Source: Salminus brasiliensis
Lineage: Eukaryota > Chordata > Actinopteri > Characiformes > Bryconidae
Direction of reading: 5' to 3'
Length of the DNA stretch: 64,000 nucleotides
Assembly (NCBI RefSeq): GCF_030463535.1
Contig: NC_132896.1
Coordinates: 32,169,680-32,233,679 of the forward strand
This document shows positions 43,500 through 55,260 of the stretch, in pieces. How positions within the stretch are numbered: the first letter of the stretch is position 1; the number at the start of each line of letters is the position of its first letter. Made by a program: the position numbers and the translations under genes. The notes below the pieces were generated by a model. It made no database searches. It saw only the letters and a list, made by a program, of their open reading frames with translations, and was not told the DNA's origin.

Positions 43500-43983
43500 A
43501 GTATGCTCCAAAAGCATTGGTGGCTCAGCAGTTAGAGCACTGAGCTCGATATGTGAGACTGCTACTTCAACAGTAGGGGGCCAACTTGCTGTAAAAATAC
43601 CCTTGGTTTCAAAAGTGGTCAAACTTGTGTAAATGATATATATATATAGTGTATATTACAGAATACGAGCCTACAGTGAGATATACCGAGACACAGATAC
43701 CGATTTGGCTGATTAGGTCAAGCTGAGTGGCCGGGATCTCCTGGGTCAGCTGAGGTTATCACCGCCTTTGTTGATAAACAGCTTTTCCATAAACGGCGCA
43801 CCAGTCAACATTACAGTGGAGCTGCTGTGTTATTCAGAAAGCCTGGCATCAGCTGACAGTCCAGTTAGCTAACTTCATGGTTATGTAAGCGGACAGTTCA
43901 GGCAGTTGTTTCTTAGTTAAAACACCTGCAGCCAAAACATCCTGCATTCTCAGAGGTCAGCGTTTCTTGTTTGAAGTAGACTC

Positions 43984-44015
<32 letters not shown>

Positions 44016-44307
44016 TGGCTGTAGGCACATGATGTTATGACGGTCTGTATGTATGCGAGCATGTTAACTCAGGCTGAAGCTGGACTGCCTGTGTTGAAAC
44101 TGTGTTGATGTTCAGGTTATTCATTGACACATTGAATTTCAGGAGTCCGAACATGAAACAGGCCTTCAGGCCTCGTTTGTATTCGGTTCCAAATCTGATT
44201 CACAGTGTTTTTGGTCATTCAGGGCTTTGTGGTTCTTGCTGCCATTGGTGCATGTTCGCATATTTCATCTTAAATATGGAGACATGCATTTCTGAATGAA
44301 TCTACAC
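43500..44307. other. Intergenic sequence 3' of c1qtnf2
   Basis: Apart from the SINE head at 43519 and a GT run at 43988-44014 I see nothing here. Confidence 0.5.
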
Positions 44308-44856
44308 GATGTCCAAATGTTTGTGGACACCCCTGCTAATGAATGCATTCAGCTACTTTAAGTTGCACCTGTTGCTGACAGTGCACCCATACACACACAG
44401 CGCGTCTAGTCCCTCTAGAGAAGTATTAGCAATAGAATAGGACTCTCCGGAGCAGATCAACATGATCCTATTGGCACCATTCTGCCTAATAATGCCAGCC
44501 GTGGGCTTATAGAGGGGTATAACGCCCCCTAGCATTGAGCTGTGGAGAGGTGGAGCTGTGTTCTCTGCAATGGTGGATGGTGGAGCTCCATAAAATCCTT
44601 TTGGGGTGAGTTGGGGATAATGAGGTGGGGTGGTGATCAACATCACCAACATCCTGACCTCACTAATGCTTTTGTCACTGCACACAATCAAATCCTTACA
44701 GCAATGCTGCTCCAAAATCTAGTAGAAAGCCTTCTTCTCTGGACAGTAGAGACAGTCACTCCAACATAAGCAGGAGAACGTATTTAATAGCTTTGGTTTT
44801 AGAAAGAATAAACAACGAAAGAATAGGTGTCCCAATACTTTTGTCCATACATTGGA
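44308..44856. mobile_element. Family A MITE, near full length, abutting c1qtnf2
   Basis: The left end GTCCAAATGTTTGTGGACAC and the right end CCCAATACTTTTGTCCATA bound a 549-base copy. It ends within about 50 bases of the c1qtnf2 stop codon, so it lies in or replaces the 3' UTR of that gene. Confidence 0.8.
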
Positions 44857-44903
44857 TGCTGTAATGTGGAGTGACTTTGTAGCTACTGGGGGGGGGGGCT
44901 TCA

Positions 44904-45544
44904 TCAGGAGGATCCAGGACTAGCAGTGGTGATCGCCACCTGAGTCGGAGTGACCTGTTCAGCATAGATGAGAAATCCTGTGAACAGACTGTCAGTCCAG
45001 AACGGGTCAAAGAACAGCCCATTCTGCTCAGAGTAGAAGATCTGAAGCCAGACCTGGTCTCCTTTCTGCAGCCGGAGCACGGTCGAGCCAGACGCCACGT
45101 CATGGTTCCCTGTGTTGGCATCAAAAGTCTTGATCTTGTACTGCCCGTTCTGTACGAGCCCGATCGCCAGATGTTTGTTAGCCAGTGTGATGTCATAGGT
45201 GAAGAAGTACACGCCCGGGACGCTGCAGGTGAACTTGCCACTGCTACTGTTGTAATGACCGCCCTCGTTCATCAGGATGCGGTCAAACCGGATGGGCATG
45301 CGCTCCTTGGGATAGCTCTTGGTGATTGCTACCGAGAAGGCCGACCGGGCCTGCGTTCCACAATCGCAGCCACCAGGGGTGCCGCCCTCGCCCATGTCTC
45401 CATTTTCCCCCTTAAGACCCCTCTTCCCGGGTGCACCGGCTGAACCTCGTACCCCCTTCAGACCTCTCGGCCCTGCCCTGCCCACGACTCCTTGGCGGCC
45501 TTTCAGACCAGGTTTTCCAGGATTGCCCTGTCGACCCTGTTCCC
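44904..45544 (-). CDS. c1qtnf2: c1qtnf2 exon 2: collagen end and C1q domain
   Basis: Minus-strand acceptor TAATTGCAG, then [13 protein letters not shown] and on through the C1q domain to TGA 44906-44904. Conserved C1q features NEGGHY, YFFTYDI, ASGSTV and SLFTGF are all present. Confidence 0.95.
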
Positions 45545-46952
45545 CTGCAATTAAAAATATGCAGATCAGCCATAATATTAAAACCACTAATCTAATCTAC
45601 AGTGGCTACACCTGTGAAGGGGTGGATCTATTAGGCAGCGAGTGAACAGTCAGTCCTTGAAGGTGATGAAGGTGTTGGAAGCAGGAAAAGTGGACAAGCG
45701 TAAGAATCTGAGCCACTTTGACAAGAACCAAACTGTGATGTTCTAGACGACTGGGTCAGAACATCTCCAAAACATCTGGCAGGTCTTGTGGGATTTTTCA
45801 GGCATGCAGTGGTCAGTACCTACCAAAATTGGTCCAAGAAAGGAACCACCTGTGAGCTGTCGATAGGATGGCCTTGGAGGCTCCACCTTACAACTTACAG
45901 GACTTAAAGGATCTACTGCTGACGCCTTCAGAGGTCTTGTGGAGTCCATGCCTCAATGGGTCAGAGCTGTTGTGGCAGCGGCAATGGGGACCAAGTCAGA
46001 GCCCCCTACACTTCCTGTAGTGTACTGCAGTCTGTCGGAATAACTGTAAACACCATATAAACATCGAATCTCTGCTCACTGTCAGCATCATCAACTGGCT
46101 GGGTATTTCTCAATGTACCATTCTAATACGTCGAATTTTCATTGCTGACACAGATGTGCAAATGCACAAACATACAGCTTGTCTGTCATATCCTGACCTC
46201 ACTAACTCTCTTGTTGTTGAATGCAATCCAATGCTGAAGCAGTGCTCCTCCAAAATCTAGCAGAAAGCCGCCTTCTTCTCTGGACAGTAGAGACAGTTAC
46301 TCCAACAAAAGCAGGATCAGCAGAAGAAACAATGAATGAACAGGTGTCCCAATACTTTTGCCCACAAAGTGTGCGTTCTACAAGGTGCTACGGCAAATGA
46401 GACCTTGAGACTATTACTACAGCACATTCCATAAAAGCAAACACTGCTAATCTACAACAATCAAGAGTATTTTGACCATATCTACCTTCTACTGGTCAGA
46501 GATTACCAAACAGATCAATTTTGATTTGTTGTAGTTGGTACGATAAGCCTGATCTTTGAAACGAGCGGCACAGGATGGCCAACGACTCCCATTTGACATT
46601 TGCAAATGATTTAAGAACATCTGCTAATCATTAAATAAGCAAAATGTGCCTAAACCACTAGATCAGCATAATAAACACCACCACCAACAGACCACCGGTC
46701 ACCTCTCTCTCCTTTCAGCCCCCTGTCGCCATCCTTGCCATCTTGACCGTCGCTGCCAGGCAGGCCCATCCGCCCATTGCTTCCGCTGGGCCCAGGAGGC
46801 CCAGGACTGCCTGGAGGACCCTGAGGCCCTGGGAGACTGCAAACCAGCTGGGATGAATGGATGGTGAAGTTGTGTCCCTTCTTTACGGCGGAGTTCACAG
46901 TCAGCACAGAGGAGAGCGAGAGCAGGCATGTGGCCAGCAATGGCTGATGCAT
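44904..46952 (-). CDS. c1qtnf2: C1q and TNF related protein 2 (CTRP2)
   Basis: CTRP2 is a secreted adiponectin-like protein that trimerises through a collagen stem and a C1q head. Two coding exons, 46952-46703 and 45544-44904 (phase 1 junction), give 296 residues (human 285). Order: signal peptide ([20 protein letters not shown]), short N-terminal segment with SQLVCSLPG, 33 uninterrupted Gly-X-Y triplets, the CDCG hinge, and a C1q domain from [17 protein letters not shown] to [24 protein letters not shown] and [17 protein letters not shown] point to CTRP2 rather than CTRP7. The last residues ([15 protein letters not shown]) are not conserved. Its neighbour slu7 is also adjacent in human 5q33. 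Confidence 0.93.
45564..46080 (+). mobile_element. Deleted Tc1-like element inside the c1qtnf2 intron
   Basis: Left inverted repeat GATCAGCCATAATATTAAAA, transposase N-terminal piece ([10 protein letters not shown] frame) and C-terminal piece (GGTCTTGTGGAGTCCATGCC). It then continues into TGTAGTGTACTGCAGTCTGT and beyond, a tail that recurs at 48060-48133. It begins only 20 bases past the exon acceptor. Confidence 0.75.
46130..46375. mobile_element. Family A MITE, internally deleted
   Basis: Ends with CCCAATACTTTTGCCCACA; the left part keeps only GCTGACACAGATGTGCAAAT. Lies in the c1qtnf2 intron. Confidence 0.65.
46703..46952 (-). CDS. c1qtnf2: c1qtnf2 exon 1: signal peptide and collagen start
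   Basis: Start chosen at 46952 because [15 protein letters not shown] gives a normal signal peptide; an in-frame Met 22 codons upstream (47018) would give a longer, less typical leader. Ends GLKGER before GTGACC, phase 1. Confidence 0.88.
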
Positions 46953-47099
46953 GATGCAGCTGTGACTGAAAAACATCATGTGGGAAAGCTGGTACAGGTT
47001 GCATGTGAAGACGAGCACTGTAAAGTCTTAAAGTAAAAAAAAAAACAAATACAGCTGCATTCATTATTCTGGAATTACAGGGCAAAGCTAAACTTAGTA

Positions 47100-47810
47100 G
47101 TTTACATGGTTATGCAACTGGATCATTCACCTACAGCAAATCCAGAGCACACCAAGAAGGTCCGAGACGCAGAGAGACGAACATGCATTCATAAAACAAC
47201 TCACCGTATTGTCTTGTTTGGGTGTGACAACAGGCCGGGTTCAAAAACTGAAACTAGTCGGTACTGCGTCTCCTGCACACAACAGCAGGCGCATCCACCC
47301 TGTTTTCACTCACGCTGCCAGATACTTTCACCATGATGTAACAGGGGAGGGGATTTTTGGAGGGTCTGTGTATATCTGCCTTGCTCAAACATGATCGAGG
47401 GCAGCTGGAGAGAATGTAGCAACTCGTAACTTCTAAATGTCCTCAAGCTTAAAATACCTCACATCTATCAGATATTTCAGCTCTGTTCAATATTAAAACA
47501 CTCATTGCATCAGTGGGTCGACATTTACGGTTTAACCAGTGTCATTAAATGTGAAGTTATTAGCATGTCTGACACCGGCGCTGTCCTGCAGACACCTTGT
47601 AGCTCTAGAACAGAGCTTTCTATTAGCTTTCAGTGGAAGTCAAAAAGTGGATGTAAAAAGATCTTATTCCAGGTCATTCTGGAGCATTTCTATTGGTCCG
47701 CTCATCATCAAATTCCGAAACAATATAAAAGAACAACTGCCAGATTCAGATTCAGTCAGAAAGAGTGTCTCGGCAGTCTGATGCACTGCCACGATGAGCT
47801 GGGGCGACAC
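47100..47810. other. Intergenic region between c1qtnf2 and slu7
   Basis: Upstream of c1qtnf2 and downstream of slu7. No TATA box or clear promoter element stands out; an untranslated c1qtnf2 first exon may lie here but I cannot place it. Confidence 0.4.
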
Positions 47811-47814
47811 CACT

Positions 47815-48140
47815 TTGCCATCAGCCACTGGAGTCAGAGAGAGCACAACTGGCCATGCTCTCTCAGGGTCGGTAGATGGCGCTCTAATAATCTACCCTCA
47901 TCACACTTAGCACACTTGGCATAGGCGTCTGTTAGCTTATTGACAGTAGGAGGCAATTGAGAAAACTGAGCAATTAAATTATTAGGACACCTTCAGGGGT
48001 CTTGTGGAGTCCATGCCTCAATGGGTCAGAGCTGTTGTGGCAGCGGCAATGGGGGACCTATTCAGAGACCCCTATACTTCCTGTAGTGTACTGCAGTCTG
48101 TCGGAATAACTGTAAACACCATATAAACATCGAATTAAAT
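47815..48140 (+). repeat. SINE D piece followed by a duplicated Tc1 tail
   Basis: Positions 47820-47935 repeat SINE family D (GAGTCAGAGAGAGCACAACT). Positions 47985-48133 repeat, almost base for base, 45923-46068, including about 60 bases beyond the known transposon end (CTTCCTGTAGTGTACTGCAG to ATATAAACATCGAAT). Confidence 0.75.
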
Positions 48141-48403
48141 AATTAAATAAATAATAAATGGAGATACAAGGTTTTTGCATAACGGCGAAAATACTAATAT
48201 TAGCATGTCTGAATTGCATTAAAATAAGTCATTCGTGCCAAACCCTAGTTACCGTAATTCTGAAAGAATGATACCCAACAACAAAACTGTAATGTTTGCT
48301 TAAAATGTGTGTATTTTCACAAAAAAATGAACAGGGACAGTTAAGCAGTACATCTAGTCATGATGGCACATTCTGAAATGCATGCATTAGCCTATTTACA
48401 CTT

Positions 48404-48409
48404 TTTATT
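48404..48409 (-). terminator. Probable slu7 poly(A) signal
   Basis: AATAAA on the minus strand, 188 bases beyond the slu7 stop codon. Confidence 0.5.
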
Positions 48410-48596
48410 AATAAAGATTAATAGAGAAAATAACCAAAAAAAAACTTTTTGAAAACTCAGCAAATTGGAAATTAAGTCCAGTCTTTTACTCTTGCAAGAA
48501 ATGTCTGGATCAGCTGGATGAAGTTATGTAATTTGGGTCAATAGAGCAAAAAAAACAAACAAAAAAAAAAAGGGTCAGAGTCCAATTGGATCTCCA

Positions 48597-48776
48597 TCAC
48601 TGGCTGAGGAAGGAGGCCATGGGGTCGTCAGGCCGGCTGCGCTTCATACGGAAGGCCTCCATCTCCTCCTCTGTGGGCTCACGCACCTCCTTCAGGCTGT
48701 TGTACGGCCTCTTCCTCTCATCAATCTGCATTATCTCCGCCACGTGCTTCAGCCGCTGGTCCTCCGCAGTCAACGC
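48597..48776 (-). CDS. slu7: slu7 last coding exon
   Basis: 59 codons from [12 protein letters not shown] through [12 protein letters not shown] to [10 protein letters not shown] and TGA. Nearly identical to the human C-terminus. Confidence 0.95.
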   Translation of the reverse strand, partial: ALTAEDQRLKHVAEIMQIDERKRPYNSLKEVREPTEEEMEAFRMKRSRPDDPMASFLSQ

Positions 48777-51700
48777 CTACCATAACAAACACACACGTTT
48801 TAGCGTTTAGCACTGATACACAAGACTGGCTTTTACACCTCACTAAAACAAAACACTTAAAGCACCTTTTTCAGCTTGTCCTTCTTCTTAGCCTCATCTT
48901 CCTCTTCGCTGCTGTCTGCATCCTTCTTCTTGTGCTTCTTGCTCTTCTTCTTTTCCTTCATCTTCTCCTGATGCAGCTGTGGAGAAACGTCAAAGCATGT
49001 AACACAAGGGAAAAACCTTTGTAGTATTTTTTTCTGGAGCATTTCTATTGGTCCTTTCATCATGAAATCTGGACATGGTGTACAGAACAATGGCCAGATT
49101 CACCTTTTTGTCAAAAAGTGATCAGAGGTCTAATGCACATCGCTATGGCCCGAGGGTTGGGAGGTCAAATCCCAAGCCATGCTGCTTTGCCATCAGCAGC
49201 TGGAGTCTGAGAGAGCATAACTGGCACTCCTAAGCGATGTTGGCTGGCAGAGGTGTCTGTTAGTGTGATGAAGCAGTTTGAAAAGAGGTGGTGGCTGGCT
49301 TTACATGTATCGGAGGACATTAGGTGCTTACCCTCCTAGTCTCAGGAGCATTGCTAGTGCTAGGTGTAGCTACAGAACCAAATAAACCAATAAATAAATA
49401 AATAAAAATTCATTTTTTTATAATAAAAACCTGAACAAGACCAGAAATTGAGGTGCAAAGAGATTACCTCTAGTAGTGTCTTAGGAGCTTCCTCTTCTGC
49501 CTCTTCTATGCCCTCCTCAAACGGCACGCACGTCGAATTCTTAAAAACAAAACAAGAGACTGTTATGGCTTTCTGTCCGCAGTCACTGCTTTGATCCGAG
49601 ATGAGTCTTCAGTTATATTTGAACAAATTAAACTAAACCAAAAGGTCATAAGGTGCAAACTCACCACTGTTTTCTTGCCAGCCTCTCCGGTGCAGTAACT
49701 CAGTTTGACCAGCGAGTGGCAGCATTTGTAACCCCAACTGCCGTCTTTCCAGTAAGAACCCCAGATGGTCTAAGAATGTAGGAAACACCAAAAAACATTC
49801 AGAAATTATATTCATTTACATTTACACTCATGCCTTATGTCTTATCTAGAGTGCGACCTTCAGATGTGCTGCAAGTCCACTTGGAAAATATCCCTAGCTA
49901 GTGTGAATAGTGATAGTCCAGAGAACTGTACTATATAACTACAGTTCTGCATAAGGCAGGTGGGTCAGCGTGTCCACAACTTAAATCTTACTACTGGATC
50001 CTTGAACCTGGCTTATTAAATCGCATCGCAGTATTACCAGTATTAAACCACATTACTGATAACGTACAATATGCTAATTTAGTTACAAAATGATGCTTTT
50101 TAAAGCTGTAAAATTGAACATTACAGTGGATGCCTCCCAGATGCATCCCAGCTAGTTCTGAAACACTGTGTAGTAGTGTGTGGTTTGGGACACAGCCCTG
50201 CTAAATCACAGCGTCAGACAGATGAAGTTTAAGCATTTATGGGCCGGTCTGCACTACACAACCATCTTGTGACATCACGTCCTGCGTTTGGTTTGTTTGG
50301 ATGGTTCGTTTAGTGTGTTCATACTCCATACTCTCATTTACCCTTTTTTTTGAGCTATGAGAAGACCTTCGGCAAATATAAAGGGTTTTCCAAGAGGAAT
50401 AAAATAAATAAATAAATAAATAAAAGAAATAATAAACAACAGTAAACAGTTTCTTGTTTTTTTGTGAGCGTATCAATAACATGAGGGAAAGGATCTACAG
50501 TACGCGTCAATCACTCACCATGTGGTTATTAATCAGAACGTCCTCCTCGTATTTAGAGCGGGCCACTGCCTTCTCCTGACCCTTAATGACGGCTCCATGC
50601 CGAGAGTACTCCATGTAGTCCTCCGTCTGAGCCAACAGCAACTCCCTCGGAGGAGCGTCCAGGTGCTCCTCACCTCCATACTACAGGCAGAAGTGAGCAG
50701 AGCAGAGCAGAGCAGAGCAGAGAGGTCAAACACCATAAACCTGACACCACCACCACCCTTTGTGAGAGATGGAATGCATGGACTGCTCCGGGCTGTACCT
50801 TTTCCAGGATGCTCTCTTTCTGTTTCTCCTTGAAGTCTTCCTTCTTGACCTTGAAGGACTGATGCAGCAGCTCCAGTTTGGTGGGATCAGCCTGCAGGTG
50901 CACATCCGATCCCCTCTCGTATGCCTCCCATGCAAAAACTGCAGTGGCACACAAAACAAGAGAGAGGACTGAGGAGCTGTGTGTATATATACGGAAGCAA
51001 GGCCACAAAGGGGAGACCTTATTGGAAATGGACATAAACAGTCTATTCAGTACTAGTCCAAAGATTGGACACCCCTAATCGAATGCAATCAGCGAATCAC
51101 TACGCCATTGAGGTCCTCCCACTAAACTAGTCTATGGCTAGCTAATAGTGCTGAGGAAACTGGGCCCAGCCTGGTTTGTAAGCATTCTTGAACCGTGTCC
51201 TTATGGAAAAGCCACCAGAATGGTTACCTCTCAGTGCTCAGAACTGTTTGGCCCTAGAGTGGAGATTCTATACTACACTAATGGCACTTTACCAGTGGGC
51301 AGCTCAGTATGGTGAGGTATGGGTAGTGCTTTGAAATCCGGAATCCTGGATGGGTACCTGTGCACCTTACCGGGGGACACAGTGAACCTACTGGAAAAGC
51401 GGCAGCTGCCTGACTATTGATGACTGTTGAACCAATTAGCTGTTTCATGATCCACCTACATGCTGCAGAGCAGTTTGGTACCCTTTGTACCTCAACAAAT
51501 CAGGGTGCGTGAGTCGCTTGGCAATGGAAAAGATGCCAAACTGAAGGCATGCTGTAACACACCACACAATGGAAAAGATGCCAATTCTAATATCGGGACA
51601 ACACTGGGCTGGATTACTTCCAAAGGACTGGCAGAATATGAGTGGAGGTATCCAACAAAGATTACACAGAGAGCAAAGTGGAGCTACTTACGCTGGGTCT

Positions 51701-54700
51701 GTGCCATGGAGATTGTGTCTCCGGTGTAGCGGGCAAAGTTGTCTCCAGCATAACCCACCCTGCCAAAACCAACAGACTCATGTAAGAATACATCCAGTCA
51801 TGTGGGAACCTGTACGTGTTTTTCTCGCGGCTCTTTCTTAGCTCGGGAAACATGAAATTAAGAACATCAGCATCCTCTCAAACTTCACTCAAATTTAAAA
51901 CAGCAATAAATTCATTTATCTAAGGCATTTTATCAGAGAAATCAGAGAGAAACGTACTCTTCTGGAATCTTGCCAGTGTTGGAATATGGGTTATCCCTCA
52001 TGGCTCGGGTCTTCGGGTCATAGTACGCAGAGTTCGGGTCCAGGTTTCTCAGGTACTGGAAAATAAAGACAGTGTTATATTGGATAGACTGTGCCAAGAC
52101 GCTCTTTGAAGGCTGTAACTGATGTTAAAATAACAAACATATATTGATGATCTTGATGATCGGGCTAGCTTTAGATAATCTACAGGATTCATAGCTTGAG
52201 AAGAGGTGGTGCAGTGCAGCGAGTCTCACTGGATGTGTGGAAAAGAGGTCACAAAGCAGATACAGCTAATTATTGTCTTAATGGAGCGACTGCATTTGGG
52301 CCATAGTGTGAAGGAAGCAGCCGAATCTGCAGGTGTAGGGAAGCGTATAGTCATTCGGGTCTACCAGCAGTGGGAGAAATGCCAGCCTACATGAAATTCT
52401 CCTCATTCTCAAGCAAAAGTGAGCAAAGGCCTCTTTTGTGTTTCGCTCTGCTGTGTATGTTCATATTATTGAGCTCCCTGCAGAGCGATCTTTCAGAAAT
52501 TGCACACTGGTGGCCGTTGTCCGTCAGTTCCCAGTTTCAAACTGGGATTTATTACCACCTTGAGAGCAGGAGTGGGCACTGCACTGGATAGCACTAGGTG
52601 GTTCAACTCTCAGTGATTATTACTGAGAACAGGAGCAATAATATCATAATAATATCTATAATAAAAGTGGGAGCCAGTGGAAGCCTGACAACAGCAGAAG
52701 GTTATGAATTATGATGTACCTTTTACACAACGTTTACCTTAGCAATGTCCTCCCTAATCCTGAGATTCCTGACAGTGATGCGTCTCTTTGAGTCAAAGTT
52801 CTGCCCGGGCATGTCGATGTCGTCTGCATATTTGTCCTCATCCTCATCCTCGCTGTTGTGCTCTCTCTCCTGGAGGAAAAGTGGCAAAAGAGCAGCACTC
52901 AGCGAACAATCAGCCTGAAATCAAGTGAAGATATCCAGTTTTTATCCTTTTAGCTACTTACCGTTTGGTCCATCAGTTTTCCGGTGGCCAGCTCCTCCTG
53001 CAGCTTCTGGGCTTTTAAAGTACGCTTGGCCTGCGAGAAAAAAAAAGAGCAGACATGATGAAAAACACAGTGTCTACTTTCTGGAGTCTATGAAGGTGCT
53101 GGTGTATCAAATGTGACGCGTCTCAGCGTTTCGATTAATATCTCTGAGATACTACAGCACAGAAATACGGTTCAGATATTTCCTGACTCTGTAGAGCCCT
53201 TCCAATGCCAGAATATATGCGACTCAGATCTGGAGTTACGAAGCTGTGAAAACAAGTCGAGATACTCATCTCCGCCTCTCGCCGTGTTTAACTGGTGGAT
53301 TTGTGGGTCCTTCCTATGGGTTGGTATGAAACTAACCAATAGACACATGGAAACTCTCTGTCTTCTGCCTCTCTTCTTGCCTTTTATACACCATTTTATT
53401 TATATATTGCATTGCTTTTATGAAGCTAAGACTCTGGTAAACCGGTTTCAAGCACCAGAACAATTAGTAAAGGGATGCTTTCACAGGAAATCTGAAACAT
53501 TTCTAAATCTGAATAAAATTTTTCAGGTTTAGGTCAGAGTATCTCTTCACTCAGTGCTCTAGGATGTGAAGGTCTCGTTACAGAGAGAGCCGAGATCATT
53601 CTGAACATGATATAAACCATGTGAGTATTATCTTCTATGCAACAGAAAACTCCATTAGACTCCAGTGGGTTAAAGGAAAGGCCGCCCAGCTGTTCCTTCA
53701 TTTCGTAAAACCTACACCACAGTAAAAGGACTTGCCAGGTCAACTTTAGAGTACTCCTCCACGATGCGCATATGATCATCAGGGTCATAGCCATTCCAGC
53801 GGTCTCTCTTCCCATCATAGTCCAAAGCGAGCTGGATCTGTTGGTGCTCATCCGGAGCGATGCTTGTTCCTGAGAACTTGGCCCCAACCTTTCTGGGTCG
53901 CTGTGGAAGAAGAAGAGGGGAGCAGGATTGATAAAACAGAAGCTTTCATTGTCCGATACGCCTAAAACCTTTGCCAAGATCTGGACGAACGGATATCAAC
54001 CCTCATATGTCACTAAGCATCGGAATCTAGTCCTCTGTCTTTTAAGCAGTACTGTGTGAGAATCGGTATTTCTTGCTCCTGGGCTCCCTCTACAGTCGAG
54101 AAGTGTCATTTGTATTTTAAGCTACCGTTCAAAGACATGCTGTACACATGCATTTCTGGACAAGCTGAGAGATACAGGACCGTCTGAAAGAGTTACATAG
54201 TGAGCCCAGAGTGGCAAAGATAGAGGCGCTATTCTCCTTTTTACAGTGAGAGGAGCATCACAATGATTTTGAAGGTTGCCTAGTGGTTGAATAAGGAACT
54301 GCAGCTTCCTGTGACAGAGGGTAATTTTGCAGCAACTTGCAACATATGATCTGAGCAGTCAAGCAATATATTTGTGTTAAAAACTGACAGATACACAGCC
54401 GATCTCGCTCACGTTTATTACCAATTTATATATATAATGTGTTCAAACTAGCTTATTATTGAATTAAAAATGAGCTCATTATGCAGCTTAGTTTCCATCT
54501 ATGTATTAAAAGAACTGAAGTCAGATTTTTTTAATGATACTGGCCCTTTAAGGCCGTTACCTACAGCATCATTCAACCAACTTCTCAAAATAATAACAAA
54601 TACACATACATATATACACATATATATACACACACACACACATACATACATTATATATATATATATGTTTTTTTTAAGATTGGGAAGTTAAAGATTCCTT

Positions 54701-55217
54701 CACCTCCAGGCAGTCCTTTTTCTTATGTGTCAAGGCTCCACAATTCTCACATGCTCCTTTTCTGTACTTTGTACTGAGAGATTTCTACAGAAAAAGGAGG
54801 CAAAAAAAGATCAGCATTCGCTCCCAGCTCCAGATTTCATAACAGAGTGAGAAACACAAGCTCAATAATAAAATCTCTTTACATCCTGCACTCCTCTCTT
54901 ATACCAATCCCCGATGGCCGAGAACTGCTCCTGCTTCTCCTCCTGAGGCCTCTGGTGCTTGAGGGTGGGTCTCTTGGAGGGGTCAATGTACCATGGAACG
55001 GAGGCGATATACTGGGGAATGTGAGGGTTGATGTCCCTAAAAACAAGATGAAACAGAGCTGTTCACGTATCCTTTACGACAACTGCGCACCAGAAACAGT
55101 CCGTCGGTCTGACAGATCACATGCAGAGGTCGTATGCGAGGTGCACACTGGCTGGATCGCCACTACTCCAGCATTACAGAGGGATGAGGTCAAGCCTAAT
55201 GAAGCCACTGAGGTCAT

Positions 55218-55260
<43 letters not shown>

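Noticed and set aside
43519-43570. tRNA-like GGTGGCTCAGCAGTTAGAGC sequence
   Set aside because: An A-box and part of a D-arm exist, but the rest does not fold as a tRNA; probably a SINE head.
53113-53532. 139-codon + strand frame in a slu7 intron
   Set aside because: No resemblance to any family I know, no splice context, and composition like the surrounding intron.
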